A stretch of DNA of 64,000 nucleotides from Trematomus loennbergii (GCA_012861695.1 JAAOOA010000002.1:34055244-34119243); one strand, 5' to 3'; counted from the first letter of the stretch, positions 14,301 through 46,640 are shown. Translations and numbers: made by a program. Notes: generated by a model from the sequence alone, not told the origin.

Positions 14301-14405
14301 GTGCATACCGCTTGGTTTCCACAATAACACCACTTCCCTTGAGTGTAGAAAAACGTTTCGCTCAATGGATACAAGACTTATCATGCTTCTTATGTAGGCA
14401 GCCAT
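11331..14405 (-). CDS. mrm3: Mitochondrial rRNA methyltransferase 3 (SpoU/TrmH family)
   Basis: MRM3 2'-O-methylates a guanosine in the peptidyl-transferase loop of mitochondrial 16S rRNA. Minus-strand coding exons, in order: 14405-14033, 13554-13310, 12145-11984, 11878-11331; about 442 residues once one lost base is allowed for. The substrate-binding part carries GKILLEGRRLICDAL. SpoU motif 1 is DNIRDPGNLGTMLR, motif 2 is VIGGETHGLS and motif 3 is DSLNSAMAASILLFE, so the knotted SAM-binding fold is complete. The best start is the ATG at 14405 (MAAYIRSM, basic, consistent with mitochondrial targeting). The frame from this ATG must shift by one base near 14331-14341 to reach the conserved RYARGLRRKPV. 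Exon 1 is 373 bp, while its splice phase needs 374, which supports a missing base. An Asp/Ser-rich run (SDSDSDSD) lies in the last exon. Confidence 0.93.
12213..13295 (-). mobile_element. Non-autonomous piggyBac-type element with TTAA target duplication
   Basis: Both ends lie next to TTAA (12213-12216 and 13292-13295), the classic piggyBac target duplication. The terminal inverted repeats start CCCTCTGAGACCCA on both strands and match over about 14 bases before diverging. The element is about 1.08 kb and sits in the mrm3 intron between exons 13554-13310 and 12145-11984. A short plus-strand frame at 12691-12813 starts MARKFTTAEALELIF and stops after 40 residues. It looks like the N-terminus of a piggyBac transposase left by internal deletion. 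An ATTTTATTTTTATAGCGCTTTT segment near 13080 resembles another fish repeat. Orientation is uncertain: the transposase remnant reads plus. Confidence 0.85.
12691..12813 (+). pseudogene. piggyBac transposase N-terminal remnant
   Basis: A 41-codon frame including the stop, inside the piggyBac-type element. It begins MARKFTTAEALELIF and continues acidic, which is typical of piggyBac transposase starts (low-complexity acidic N-terminus before the catalytic domain). The DDD catalytic part is absent, so it cannot encode a working transposase. Confidence 0.6.
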
Positions 14406-14909
14406 GTTTGCCTTGTGTCTTCTTCTCTTGTTTCACAGAACGTCGCACTAACACAAGCTCTGCCGCCTATCGCCTCTCTCTGGAGTGAAGGCAATACTAC
14501 ATGTAATCTTCATCTCTAGTGCCTCAGTTCGAGTTAAAAGATACCCTGTGTAGCTAACACACACTTTCAATTTTTTTGAATGTTGTATCTTGTATTCTTA
14601 TATTTTAATTTCCTATTTTGGAGTGTCACAGTTGTTGTTGTTCAGCATATGAATGAGTTTGGGTAATTATGGGGTGGGGACAAACGTATTGTATATCTAT
14701 TATTTGTATTAAATACAAATTATATTATTGATACAATAATTATTATATGATTAACAAAAGTATTAAACATAGATGTCTAAATACTTTAATGCTGTTTTCT
14801 CACTTATATTTACTTTTCGCTCATCGATGTCAGAATAATCGATCATCAAGGATGAGTAATCGTTCCCTGAATCTCGATCGGCACTACAGACATCCTCCTG
14901 TCACTAAAC
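14406..14909. promoter_or_regulatory. Head-to-head mrm3/glod4 promoter interval
   Basis: The mrm3 start (14405, minus) and the glod4 start (14910, plus) are about 500 bp apart and divergent. No other coding sequence fits between them, so a shared bidirectional promoter is likely. A clear TATA box for either gene was not identified. From memory the same divergent pair exists in human, which supports the inference. Confidence 0.6.
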
Positions 14910-17058
14910 ATGGCTTTGAGACGAGCGCTGCATTTTGTTTTCAAAGTTGGTGACAGGGCCAAAACTGCCACGTTTTATCGAGATGTTCTGGGCATGAAGG
15001 TACTCTTTCTGAGGTTTATTTTATAGCCAGAAGCCATTGATGAACTTTTGTGTTGTACAACGTGTGTAGCTAGCTAATTCCTCTTCTGTCACATGAGTGA
15101 ACCCCAGCTAGACTCCATTATATACATATGAAGTGTATATAAAACCACTTATAGAGCATATTTGGTGCAACCAGAGTCTTTTTAATAAACGTGTTCTCAT
15201 ACTTATTATTCCATTTCAGATTTTACGTCATGAAGAGTTTGAGGAAGGCTGCAAAGCAACGTGTAATGGGTAGATATGACACCTTTGAACTTTGAACTTA
15301 CAAAGCTGTATAACACAGACGTATAGAGCTGTTATTGTCCTTATACCGACGTCTCCTCTCCCCCTGTGTCTATACAGTCCCTACGATGGCAAATGGAGCA
15401 AGACAATGGTGGGCTTTGGTCCAGAAGATGACCATTTTGTTGCTGAACTGACATACAATTATGGGGTGGGAGAGTATCAACTTGGCAATGACTTCCTGGT
15501 GGGTGAGAGTTCATCTTCCAAACTTACAGCACCATGTCGTGTTTTACTGGGTACAGTCTTCTAAAAGGATATTGACACATAATGTGTTTACTTCAGGGAC
15601 TCACTTTGCAGTCGAGCCAGGCTGTAAGCAATGCTAAACGCCTGGGATGGCCTCTCACTGAGGTGGGAGAGGCTCTGTATCTGACCCAGGCCCCCGGAGG
15701 ATATCCATTCTACCTTGTGGACAAAGAGCAGCCTTCTAGTGGTGAGTGTCACATAGGTCTGCATGATGACAAGGAGTCGTCCCTGCAGTTTATCGAGTGT
15801 TTAAAACAGTCCAACTTTGCATTTGTGTCGCAGCTTCACAAATGCAAAGCATTATACATTTATTTATAGCAAAACTCATTCCTTTTTATTTTACTGGTAA
15901 AACTAATTAAACTAATCCAAATATATGTTGTTTTATTGAGTAAATAATTAATTGATTAATTAATAAACAATAACATTGAATGAAAAAATAATAATTATCT
16001 GCAGGTGCAAATACTTGAATATTGAAATACAGATAAATAATTGCTTTGTATTGAAGCCTCTAGTCTATAGTATGTTATAATATGTCATTTTTCACTGTCA
16101 TTATTTCCTAATGGGATTTCTATGCAAACGACCCATATTAAAAACTAAGTCCTTCATGCAGTACTTAGCAGCAGGCACATTTGTTCTAAGACCCCGTGCA
16201 GAAGGTTTGTCTTGGAGTATCAGACCTCCAGAAATCGACCCACTACTGGACTAAGCTCTTGGGAATGAAAGTTCTGGAAAATAATGAGGAAAAGAAAACT
16301 GTGCTGATGGGATTTTCAGACAGTCAAGTGAGTCAAGTATTTAATAAATTTTTTGAGTTTATAAATTAGAACATTTCTTTTACTCAGACTTTTTATTTTG
16401 TATCTTGATGCAGTGTAAACTGGAGCTTCATGATAACAGTGGGGCAGTGGATCATGGAACTGCTTTTGGAAGGATAGCATTTTCATGCCCACATGAACAA
16501 GTAAAATATGATTTAATGGATACATTCTTGGCTGTTAATAACATTAAAAACAATCATATCTTTTATCATAAATCATTGTTATTACATTCCAAGCTGCCTG
16601 CTGAAGCATTGATGAAAAAGGAAAATCAGAAGATTCTCACTCCCTTAGTCAGCCTAGACACTCCTGGAAAGGCCACAGTAGAAGTGGTCATTTTGGCCGA
16701 CCCAGTAAGTGCATTAAAAATCTAGCGCTGGAATTAAAGTGAAATTAGACTCTGTTATAAATGAAAAGAACTTAACTGGACAATTTTTGTTTTAGGATGG
16801 TCATGAGATTTGCTTTGTGGGTGATGAAGCTTTTAGCCAACTGTCTATGGTGGACCCCAAAGGAAATGAATTGCTTGATAAGGTTGGTGTTACTCAAGTA
16901 TTAAACTCTCTTTAATATGATTTAATATGCACCATGTGTTTGATATTCACTATGTCTGTTTTATTTCAACTTTTAAACTTGTTTTTTTTCAGGCTATGGC
17001 CGAAGATAAAAGTGATGAGTGGTTTGCCAAACACAACAAACAGAAAGCTGCGGCATGA
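14910..17058 (+). CDS. glod4: Glyoxalase domain-containing protein 4
   Basis: GLOD4 is a vicinal-oxygen-chelate (glyoxalase I fold) protein with two tandem domains, reported as mitochondrial; its substrate is poorly defined. Nine coding exons: 14910-14999, 15220-15269, 15378-15498, 15597-15741, 16191-16327, 16414-16500, 16594-16704, 16796-16882, 16993-17058. Lengths add to 894 bp (297 residues plus TGA) with every phase consistent, close to the usual 298. The N-terminus [16 protein letters not shown] opens the first domain. [15 protein letters not shown] opens the second, followed by [13 protein letters not shown]. The C-terminus is KHNKQKAAA. This gene is intact, unlike several neighbours with single-base breaks. 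AATAAA at 17592-17597 is the probable poly(A) signal. Confidence 0.96.
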
Positions 17059-17591
17059 GATGAAGAGGTTTTGCACCACCCATTTCTCAACAGTTCATAT
17101 AATGATAAGATGCTTTACAAGGCAACTGTGGTGTAAATCTCCTTGTTATGACAACTCAATTATCCTAAGGCTGGCAGTATGAAATGCATTTTCACCTGGA
17201 AGCATGCCATACAGCACAGTTGCATTGGCAGCACTTTGTGAAAGGACCAATTGTTCATTATGATGGACATTTTTCCAAATAATGTTTCTATCAATAAGGA
17301 AGAGATAGGGGCAATGTTAGGATCCTGTCGACCCTCCATAAAACCATTGTATAATACTATTAGGCTGCAAGATTCCTGTGCATAAGTTAGATGGATAAAA
17401 ACATTGTCATAGAAAAAATCTACAGTGCAATCAAAACACAAGTTTAAATGATAAATATTAACATGATGTAATAAAATATCCTTATTGTTGCTATTTGAAT
17501 TGTGTCATGTTGTAGCATGTTGTAGCAATAGTTCAGTCATGTGTTAAAATTAATTATGTGTAAAGATACATCATGTCAGTCATCATGTTGA

Positions 17592-17597
17592 AATAAA
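17592..17597 (+). promoter_or_regulatory. glod4 poly(A) signal
   Basis: AATAAA about 530 bp after the glod4 stop, in an AT-rich 3' UTR. It is the first good match downstream of the gene. Confidence 0.6.
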
Positions 17598-17599
17598 TG

Positions 17600-18960
17600 T
17601 TGTCTCTTTAACTTCTCACCTTCGTTAAATAGTTTGATTATGACTGTGGGGTGTTGGAAGAAATATTTAAGTGTTTCTCTTGATTGATATAGGCTACCAC
17701 AGCATAGAAGCACAAATCAAAACAACAAATCAAAGTCCTCATTCATAATGTTAAATAAAAAAAGCATTGGCATCAATATATTTAAAGTGCATAAAGTAAA
17801 AGTACTTGTGCAGAATGGGCAATTTCAGAATTATATATTACAATACTTTTTTATTATAATGCATTAATGTGTGTTTCATTTTAATGTTGCTCCTGGTAAA
17901 GGTGGGTCTGATTTCAAAATGAACTTTTACAGCTGTGTAGCTTACCATTGACTGTTGATTTTTTTGTGATAATCTAAATGGGCTTAAAAACAAAGGCTAT
18001 CGTATACATGTAGTAGAGTAAAGAATAACATATTTGCCTCTACATGTTAAAATAAGTATAATGGAAAAGCAGTACCTTCAAAATGGACTAAACGTTAGGC
18101 TCCACCACTGTGACTGTGTGTTTGTTTTCTGTTTTATCTTTGTATGAATTGGTTTGGGTGTGATATATAAAAAATAGATGACCTTTTAGTTTGAATGCAT
18201 AAGTTAAAGATTAATATTTGCATACAGTTTTTTGTTGGCGGTGCTCCAGCCACTGTAGTCCCACTTCTGGGCTGCAGGTCAGATGAAGTGCCAGCTGAGC
18301 AGGGCGGAGCATGTACAGTGTTGACTGTGAGCACAGAGTTACTGTCAGATGAAAGGGCTCTTTGCTGTGAATATGTCAGGGTAAGTCATCTTTATACTTA
18401 ACTGGAGCCTGCGAAAGCAACATAAATCTACACTAGTTACCATAAACAATGCCAAGTTGTGTAGCAGTCTAGCAGCTGTGCTAGCTAAGTTAGCTGTAGC
18501 GTTAGCTTGTTAGCACAGATTTGCTGCTGATTTTTGGATGACGCGGCGACAATCATCTTTAACTATTTCATGTCTGACTAATTTGGGCTAACTATGCTAC
18601 CCTTAACGAGCCAATGTTCTACCACTGATTGGTAGTAAACAATGACTTAGTTTATGCGACATGTTTTAACACTGTTAGTGACAGTAGGTGATAAAGTTTA
18701 GCTACGTGCTGTATCATATTCTGTTTGTGACTGCACTTGTTAATTAGCCTTGTTAGCATTGTGATGCTAGCTGTTAGCTGAAACAAACAGAACCAACGTT
18801 TATTAATTCTCACAGCAGAGGTTGCTTAGCCTGTTGCAGTGATGGACAAGTTATTGATTGTTGTTTTCTAGCAACCCGTCAGTCCCACCTGAGTGTGAGG
18901 TGTGTTGAACTGAAGTGCATCTCTTCCTCTCTGACAGCAGCTGATAGAGGAGCAGCCAGA
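17600..18960 (+). promoter_or_regulatory. bltp2 upstream region with probable non-coding 5' exon
   Basis: The spacer between glod4 and the bltp2 start has no coding gene. A GC-richer stretch at about 18230-18380 ends in a donor-like CAG/GGTAAGTC and may be the non-coding first exon and promoter. An acceptor-like CTCTCTGACAG at about 18930-18940 would open the exon carrying the bltp2 start. TTAGC-rich words near 18480-18530 and 18740-18780 belong to a dispersed repeat motif. Confidence 0.45.
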
Positions 18961-18963
18961 CCC

Positions 18964-18984
18964 ATGACCGAGATTTGGGTGTGA
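18964..18984 (+). other. Short upstream ORF in the bltp2 leader
   Basis: ATGACCGAGATTTGGGTGTGA is a six-codon upstream frame ending 15 bases before the bltp2 ATG at 19000. If the leader is spliced as inferred, ribosomes would meet it first. The main start context ACACCATGT has C rather than A/G at -3. Whether it affects translation is not visible from sequence. Confidence 0.45.
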
Positions 18985-18999
18985 ACAACTTGGGACACC

Positions 19000-34979
<15,980 letters not shown>

Positions 34980-36037
34980 CACGACAAACATCGTGCAGCT
35001 CGACTGGAACGTCCACGCAGCAGCTTCCACACTCCCTCGGTAAGAGGATCAGGGACAAACTGAATATCAGTCTGGCTTTGTGTATCACAATGAAAAAGGG
35101 AGATGGTCGAGCATTTCGTTTATGGGCATAACTTACTGTATCATGAGCCTGCTGAACATTAATTTTATTTGAAAAAAATACTCCAGATGTGTCTCAGATC
35201 TGAATTTGTGGCAAACACCCCTACAGGGAACTCAAAACAGCTCCAGTATTAACCAGGGTGCCATTTTGACCAAATATATATTATTTTCTTGTTTATTTAC
35301 GTGCCATTAAAAATTCTTTCTGCATTTCATACACACAATGATGACCACTTGCATTGAATGTAGCGGGGATATTTTCAGTGTGTAGCGAGCACTTCACTGT
35401 CTCCTCTGCTTCTATAAATGTTAGACTGAGAGCACCTTTTCCTGCTGGCTCAGGAACACTGTACGTCTGCTCCAATAACTCACCCAACTGAAAGCACCTT
35501 CATCGCTGTCTGCTGTAAGAAAATATATTTGATTTTGAAATTCCATAAATGAATATATTATATCCCTATATGTTTTATCGATTACATATATTGTAAAAGG
35601 CTGTATGAGTGTCTCTGACAGGAAGGCCTTTTACCCACAAATGACCACAAAATATTTTATATTTTACCTTAAATGACTGTGTGCATCCTCAGCTAGCTGT
35701 TTTACTGTACCTCACCCCTGTGCAATATATCAAGAACAGAGCAGCAAAACATGTTTGTGTTGTATAATGTCGCACTTGGTTTGATGGTATTGTGGAAATA
35801 TATATATTATGTTGCAGCTAATGCAGAGTGTATGTTTTGTAATTTTATTACTAAAGCACCTTTCTATGCAAAGTATTTTGATATTTTTGTAACCACGGTT
35901 GTCTTCTGTTGAATTACGTGTATAACTGTTCTGCTAAGCCTGTCACATTTCTATTAAACATAATTACAAACTCATCATATCACAAAAGCAGATGTATTCA
36001 CATTTCTATCAGCTCTGTGGCTTTTTGTTTATCTGTC

Positions 36038-36043
36038 AATAAA
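36038..36043 (+). promoter_or_regulatory. bltp2 poly(A) signal
   Basis: AATAAA about 1.06 kb after the bltp2 stop and 258 bp before the rskr ATG. The long AT-rich stretch 34980-36037 is then the 3' UTR, with no other gene visible. Confidence 0.6.
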
Positions 36044-36300
36044 AAGTGTTACAGTCTCTCAGTTGTGTTTGGGTTTTTGTGCAGTATAGAGAAACTAAAG
36101 GGTGGGGGGGCAGGGCTGTGCGTCGCAGGATATTTGGGAGCAGAGGGCTGAGCGATGATCGAGCTGGCAGCTTCGACTGGAGCGGAATCCAGACCCGCCG
36201 CAAACACAACACAACAACACGTGGATCAGACAAGGATGCCAAATAAAGGACTGAACTAGTTGAGTTTTTACAGATTTTTGCGTGAGATACAGATCACTTT
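36044..36300 (+). promoter_or_regulatory. Compact bltp2-rskr interval: rskr leader and promoter
   Basis: Only about 257 bp separate the bltp2 poly(A) signal from the rskr start codon. A G-rich run (GGTGGGGGGGCAGGG) near 36100 and GC-richer leader suggest the rskr promoter is embedded at the 3' end of bltp2. Read-through or coupled transcription is possible. Confidence 0.45.
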
Positions 36301-40827
<4,527 letters not shown>

Positions 40828-40844
40828 TGAAGAAGTGCACTGGA

Positions 40845-40850
40845 AATAAA
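40845..40850 (+). promoter_or_regulatory. rskr poly(A) signal
   Basis: AATAAA only 18 bp after the rskr stop codon, implying a very short 3' UTR if used. No stronger signal was noted in the next 200 bp. Confidence 0.5.
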
Positions 40851-43550
40851 CTATATTTTACTGTCACATTTGTATTGCTGCGAGTATATAATGAAGCTGT
40901 TTGAAAGCTAAGTTATCTACATTATTTAAGATGTATCCTGACCTTTTGAAATGAATGTTTTGTAAGCAAACATGTTGTGCTCCTTGGTACAGCAAATGTC
41001 TTAGTGCATTATTGATTTCTATGCATCACATTACCTTTATTATTTATTTGAATACTTACACAGGAAATATTGGTGAGTATTTTTTCCAGAGTAATTACTA
41101 TTTTGCTCTGAAATAGTGATATTTAATCATTTTGGAGTGTATTTATTACTCATAGCTTCTAGAGTGCGATCAAAAATGCAGAGTCAATTCTACTGGAGTT
41201 AAACCATGACCACGCTGTAACGGAAGTGATCTCTGGGGCCATAGATCTCGGTCTCCGTTACAGATTATATAGCTTCATTATTGGCGAAGTATATTCATTT
41301 GTTCCACGCTAAAACATTGCACAGGAAGCATGTGATTATATGTCATTTATGCATATATTTGTCACAATCTGTCTATGTTTTAGTTTGTCTGTCTCTGTTT
41401 CCTGTTTTAGTTTGAAAAGTGTTCACCCTCCCGTCTTGTCTGTTGCTGGTGATTGCGTTCACCTGGTGCCCTGTGTTTCTCCTCCCTCCTCACCTGTGTC
41501 TTGTTGGTTTGATTAGTCCTGTGTGTATTTAGGTTCTGTTTTCCTGTTAGTGTGTGTGTGTGTGAGGTCCTGGTGGCTGGTGACTGTGTTCACGTGAGAC
41601 AGTCATATTGAGGCTGTGTGTGTATCCTGTACCACAAAGAGGAATAAATGCCCACACCGGGTTGTATTTGAACTCTCTGCCTCTGCCTCCTTGCTTGGTC
41701 GGGCCACTCAATGGTCAGCTTCACACACGCCCACTCATGTTCCTTAAGCACTTTGGTTTATTGACCTTTTTTATTGTAAAGATCATTATGGTTCATTTAT
41801 TCTATTCTGAGTAAAATTACCTTCTATTGGGAGTAAAATTACCTTCTATTGGGAGTACAATTACCTTCTAGTTGGAGTGAAATGACGTTCGATTGGGAGT
41901 AAAATTACCTTCTATTATGAGTAAAATGGCAGTAGAGTTGTTTTTAATATACACATAGAGTATATAACCATTAAGCAGAGTCAAATCTAAGCACATAATA
42001 GAGTAAAATGAACTCTAAAAATACAACTCTGAACAAAGAGTACATTTTACTCTATATAGGTTGGGACCAAATGTTATATTTTTAGAGTAAAATTTTCTTC
42101 AATTTGAGTCAATTTTACTCAGAGAAATTTACTGTGTACGTATCACCAAAAGTAGTCTGGGTATATGTGTTTCATTTTACAATCAAGTAATAATGGGATG
42201 TGTCTGTGCACATTCAGTAAATTCTAGTCTGAATGTGAATTGTGTTGGCAACTGAGCTCCAAAAAAAGATGTAAAATAGTGTTTTAATAAAACAATGTAC
42301 TGCAAATGTAGCCTTTATCTCCAGCAATAAAAATAATCTCAATCAAGGCTCTATTGAAATGTGTCTGCAGGATCGGTGACACCTTGGGTCGACCTATTTA
42401 AAGGAGTGCTGAAAAACCCATCAAGGACAAACTTAATAGGACAGAAAATGAAGGACCAGATAAAGTATCATCATTAAATATTTTTAATTAGGTAACAGAG
42501 GGAAAAAAACGAGGGCCCAGCGGAGGAAGTCACGTATAATTGCTGTTCTTATTGAAGTCATCTATCTATTTTAAACTTTTTAAACTGTATCTCCCTGAAA
42601 GGGGGGCTCCGGGTTCTCCTTTCGCTGCCTCCTGACACTGAATACCTCTCAGGCCCTTGTCTTAGACAGGTCCCTGTGTGTTGCTGCAGTCCAGTGACCC
42701 ATATCTAGCTTCAGAGGCACAGTGACCCACAGTAGTGAAGGGAGGAGTCCCTTGAAATACTGCTGACTATCCCACTGAATATAACCTAATAGTAACATCA
42801 TATACCAGCAACACACAACAAAAAACATGCTGTTTCCTGAACATATAGCTCATACCTCAATGTTGCAGATATTTCATCAACAAATTCAAATTAGTAACAT
42901 AGTGATGATACTGTTAAGCTCACAGAAATGTAGTCACATTGTTGTATTTAACATTATAAGTATTATATGTTGTAGTATGTATCTATTTTTGAGAAGAAAA
43001 CATACAAAAATTCCACCTTCAAAAATGAAATGATTTAGCTGACCTATTTCTGTCTAATTTAGGACATTTCACCACGTTCATTTACATTGAATGTAACCTG
43101 GAAATGTACTTATTTAACAACAAAGACAGCCGAGTGCCTGAATTGTTCTGAGACTGAAACCCCCCGTGAATTCAGGGATGAAGACCAAATTATCTTGAGA
43201 CTTAAAATATTCCTCTGGGCACGATTTGACTAATTAAAATAAAAATAGCACACCATGGGGTATGGTTAAATGCCTTAAATTAGGTTGCTTTAGGGGTAGA
43301 GGATGTTGCTGATAGAATCAATTATTTCCTAATACGACATATACGTAGTTGAGACACATCAGCATGTATGCAAAACTTAAATATAAAAACATAATTGTTG
43401 ATATATACATCCAATTTACGCCAGCACTGCAAGTTGGAAGCACAAGAGTGACATCAGCATAAAACCAGCATAATGTATTTATTCAAATGGAATGATTCAT
43501 CACAAATCTGCTAATTTATATAGGGCAGAGATGGGTGTACAAGCGCCGCC
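40851..43550. other. rskr-aldoc spacer, repeat-rich, no gene seen
   Basis: No coding exon with recognisable similarity lies here. The span holds a TGTGTT/CACCTGTGTC-rich segment at about 41340-41720 resembling a fish LTR or non-autonomous repeat, an AGAGTAAAATT tandem cluster at 41805-41935, and AT-rich unique-looking sequence. SPAG5, which I recall lies between RSKR and ALDOC in human, is not found. Confidence 0.55.
41805..41935 (+). repeat. About 23-bp tandem repeat (GGGAGTAAAATTACCTTCTATT)
   Basis: About five imperfect copies of a unit like GAGTAAAATTACCTTCTATT with one variant (GAGTGAAATGACGTTCGATT). Nearby sequence to 42135 and at 41095-41200 repeats AGAGTAAAAT and AGTCAATTTTACTC in both orientations. 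The cluster may be the inner part of a larger inverted-repeat element. Confidence 0.7.
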
Positions 43551-43670
43551 CAGGGGTGTGGGCTTATGAGGTTTGACATACTTGAGCTGGATACAAAATT
43601 AAGCTGACTGAGAGTCTCCGATCAATGTTCATCACACCAGAGGAAAGGACGTATTTGATTTCTGTCAGGT
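43500..43670 (+). promoter_or_regulatory. Candidate aldoc promoter and non-coding first exon
   Basis: A GC-richer stretch (about 43540-43560) is followed by GGATACAAAATTAAGC and a sequence ending TTTCTGTCAG/GTATGA, a good donor at about 43670. Vertebrate aldolase genes have a non-coding exon 1, and the coding part starts at 44324. The assignment rests on position and donor quality only. Confidence 0.4.
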
Positions 43671-44323
43671 ATGAACAGCTCATCTCTTATTTAAATGTCG
43701 GGTTATATCACTGACTTCAATGGGTACATCTGAATTTACCTGCATCAAGTATGATCTGTTAACTTGCAGCTTTAAGAGTGTTGGTGTAAACCAAAATTTA
43801 ATTTGTACTTGAGAGAGAATTTAAAGCCGGTTTTATATTTTATCAACAGTGCTATCAACGTGGTTAGTAAGTTTGACGATGATGCACCAGTTTCCACTTC
43901 TTTAGCCTGTATGCTACAACACAGGAATGTAACACTGTAGGGATCAATTAATACTTTTTGTGGTTTTTAGTGAATGATGAGGTTTCATTTGTATGTTGGA
44001 CAACTATAGGTTAAAGTTATCACTCAATTATGTATGTTATCAATCAATGATGCACTAGTTAACCCAGACAATGTTTTCTTTACCTTTTGTGAACAGCATC
44101 TATAGAAGCTGATTCTTCAGTAGGTTGTTCAGCGCTCATTGGAACCAACATGAGAAAATACCAATAGGGGCCAATATGTTGAGGGAGACAGAAGAATAGG
44201 GGCAACTAAAGGCATTTAACAAACAGCAATGGGGGGCTATATCTGTCTAATTTTGGTTGTGAATGTCTGATAAAAACAATCTTAAGGCGACTCCTACCAA
44301 AGGCTGCAGGACAATCAGTCAGG

Positions 44324-46640
44324 ATGACACATCAGTCCCCAACGCTCTCCGAGGCGCAGAAGAGGGAGCTACATGAGACCGCTCTACGCATAGTTTCTCC
44401 AGGGAAGGGAATTCTGGCTGCAGATGAGTCCGTAGGTCTGTAGCACTTTTACTTTTCCTAAAACGTAATTAAACATGTGTGCCATTTGTATAAAAACAGT
44501 TATGTCACAAATAAAGGCCACCAAGTACCAAGAGTTCACAGTATGGATACTAACATCCCATGTGCACATCATGTTGGTTTCAGGCAGCATGGCTAAGCGG
44601 CTGGCTCAGGTGGGAGGGAGAACACGGAGGAGAACCGCAGACAGTACCGGCAGATTCTCTTCAGCGCAGACGATCGAGTCAGCGGCTGCATTGGAGGAAT
44701 CATCTTCTTCCATGAGACCCTGTACCAGAACTCTGATATAGGCATACCCTTCGTGAAGATGATCAGGGACAGGGCATCCTGGTTGGCATCAAGGTGTGGC
44801 AGTTTACTATCAAATATTGAATAATCCTACCCTCCCTTGTGGTATCAAGATTGCATCTGTAATAAATATGTAAGTTTGTGGCAATTCATTCTGTACGCTG
44901 AGTAAGGGTTGTGTCTAAACAGTAAACTTTTGCAAAACTCTTGCAAAATGTTTCGAGTTAGGCATTGACCTTCAATTGTTACGGTTATAATAGCTTGGCG
45001 GGGAGACTCATAAACGTTTTTGCCAAGTTTCGCAAGTCAATGTTTACCATCCACAAACAACCCTTATTTAGTTGTTTTTGTTTATGAGAATTTGACATCA
45101 CTTCTCTAATTGTTATTCGCAGGTAGACAAGGGTGTCGTACCCCTGGCAGGAACCTTTGGAGAAACCACCACACAGGGTCAGACAAAAACTACTTTGTGC
45201 ACTGCTTATTTCACTCACATCACCCGTATATTACAAACAAACTATTAATATTTGCTACACCTCTGCCGCAGGTCTAGATGGATTGTCCGATCGCTGTGCA
45301 CAATATAAAAAGGATGGAGCTGTCTTTGCAAAGTGGCGCTGTGTGCTTAAAGTCAGTGAAACTAATCCATCAACACTGGCTATCACAGAAAATGCAAATG
45401 TTCTTGCACGCTACTCCAGTATCTGCCAGCAGGTAAGTACCCAATATGATAAATAATCTCTCTATGAGATGCAACTGTATTGTTTTAACAAGATGTCAAT
45501 TTTCGAGCAGCATGGCATTGTGCCCATCATTGAGCCGGAGATTTTGCCTGATGGAGATCATGACCTAAAACGCAGCCAGTACATCACTGAGAAGGTGCGT
45601 GCCTCTTTCCGTACATACTGCATGTGCATGGGTGATGTTGTTATTACTGGAGAAAGAAGTGACACAGTGAGGAGGGGGAGTACCTGTGTGTTATCTCTTT
45701 GGGAAACAATGTGTGTATTGTAGGTCCTGACTGCAGTGTACAAGGCTATGTCGGACCACCATGTGTACCTGGAAGGCACCCTCCTAAAACCCAACATGGT
45801 CACCTCTGGACACAGCTGCTCCACCAAGTACGGCCCAGAGGAGGTTGCAATGGCGACTGTCACCGCCCTGCGTCGCACTGTCCCCCCAGCAGTGACAGGT
45901 GAGCCAGAGAGAGGGCTTTACACCTATATGTTTGAGGTTTGCAAAAACCAAATGAGAGTAACATGATGTTCCTTTGTTCCCCGTAGGTGTGGCTTTTCTT
46001 TCCGGTGGTCAGAGTGAAGAAGAGGCTACTGTCCATCTCAATGCCATTAACAACTGCCCTCTGGCCAAACCCTGGATCCTATCGTTCTCTTTCGGCCGAG
46101 CACTGCAGGCGTCTGCACTGAGAGCCTGGAGGGGGCATAAAGAGAACGAGAAAGGAGCCACTGAGCAGTTCATCAAGAAAGCCGAGGTAAGTCCAGCTTA
46201 TTTGCTGCAGATAAAACACATTATCTTATACGTTACACATAATTATTGTTATTTTTTATTTTTTTATTTTTTTATTTGAAGAGGGAAAGTGCACATTGAT
46301 GAACATTTAAAACAAATAATGCTTTAAAAACGTAAACATGCCGGATTTTAGCTTTGAGCTAGTTTCCATCCGTAGTCCCTCACATACAACATTTAAGAAC
46401 ATGACATTTATATACATAGCAAAATAAATACATGATATGCAGAAAAAGCATGAGCAGCATATAAACATTTACCACATGGCTGTAATTACTGAATGTTTGC
46501 TTTTTTATTGCTTATTTATTATTATGTATCTTCTCTGTCCACAGGCAAACAGTCTGGCCTGTCAGGGGAAGTACACTGGTGGTGATAATAACTACACTGA
46601 TGCTGGCCAGCGCAGCTATGGTTCCTGTTATGCATACTGA
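44324..46640 (+). CDS. aldoc: Fructose-bisphosphate aldolase C
   Basis: Class I aldolase cleaves fructose 1,6-bisphosphate to DHAP and glyceraldehyde 3-phosphate in the cytosol; the C isozyme is the brain form. Exons: 44324-44435, 44584-44793, 45123-45177, 45272-45432, 45511-45594, 45724-45898, 45987-46186, 46545-46640. Apart from exon 2 these match the standard aldolase exon sizes (112, 55, 161, 84, 175, 200). Exon 2 is 210 bp where 212 is expected: one base is missing near 44611-44620 (VGVEN becomes VGGRT) and one near 44771-44775 (RDRGIL becomes RDRASW). With both allowed, 364 residues result. The Schiff-base lysine is codon 45787-45789 in [10 protein letters not shown] (residue 230 counting Met). 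Catalytic Asp33 is in ILAADES; the next residue is Val, where Thr is usual (DESTGS). The C-terminal Tyr (SYGSCYAY) is kept. The isozyme call rests mainly on bltp2-rskr linkage. Confidence 0.93.

Noticed and set aside
44324..46640. aldoc as a pseudogene because exon 2 is out of frame
   Set aside because: All splice sites and six other exons are perfect, and the two missing bases match the wider single-base error pattern in the window.
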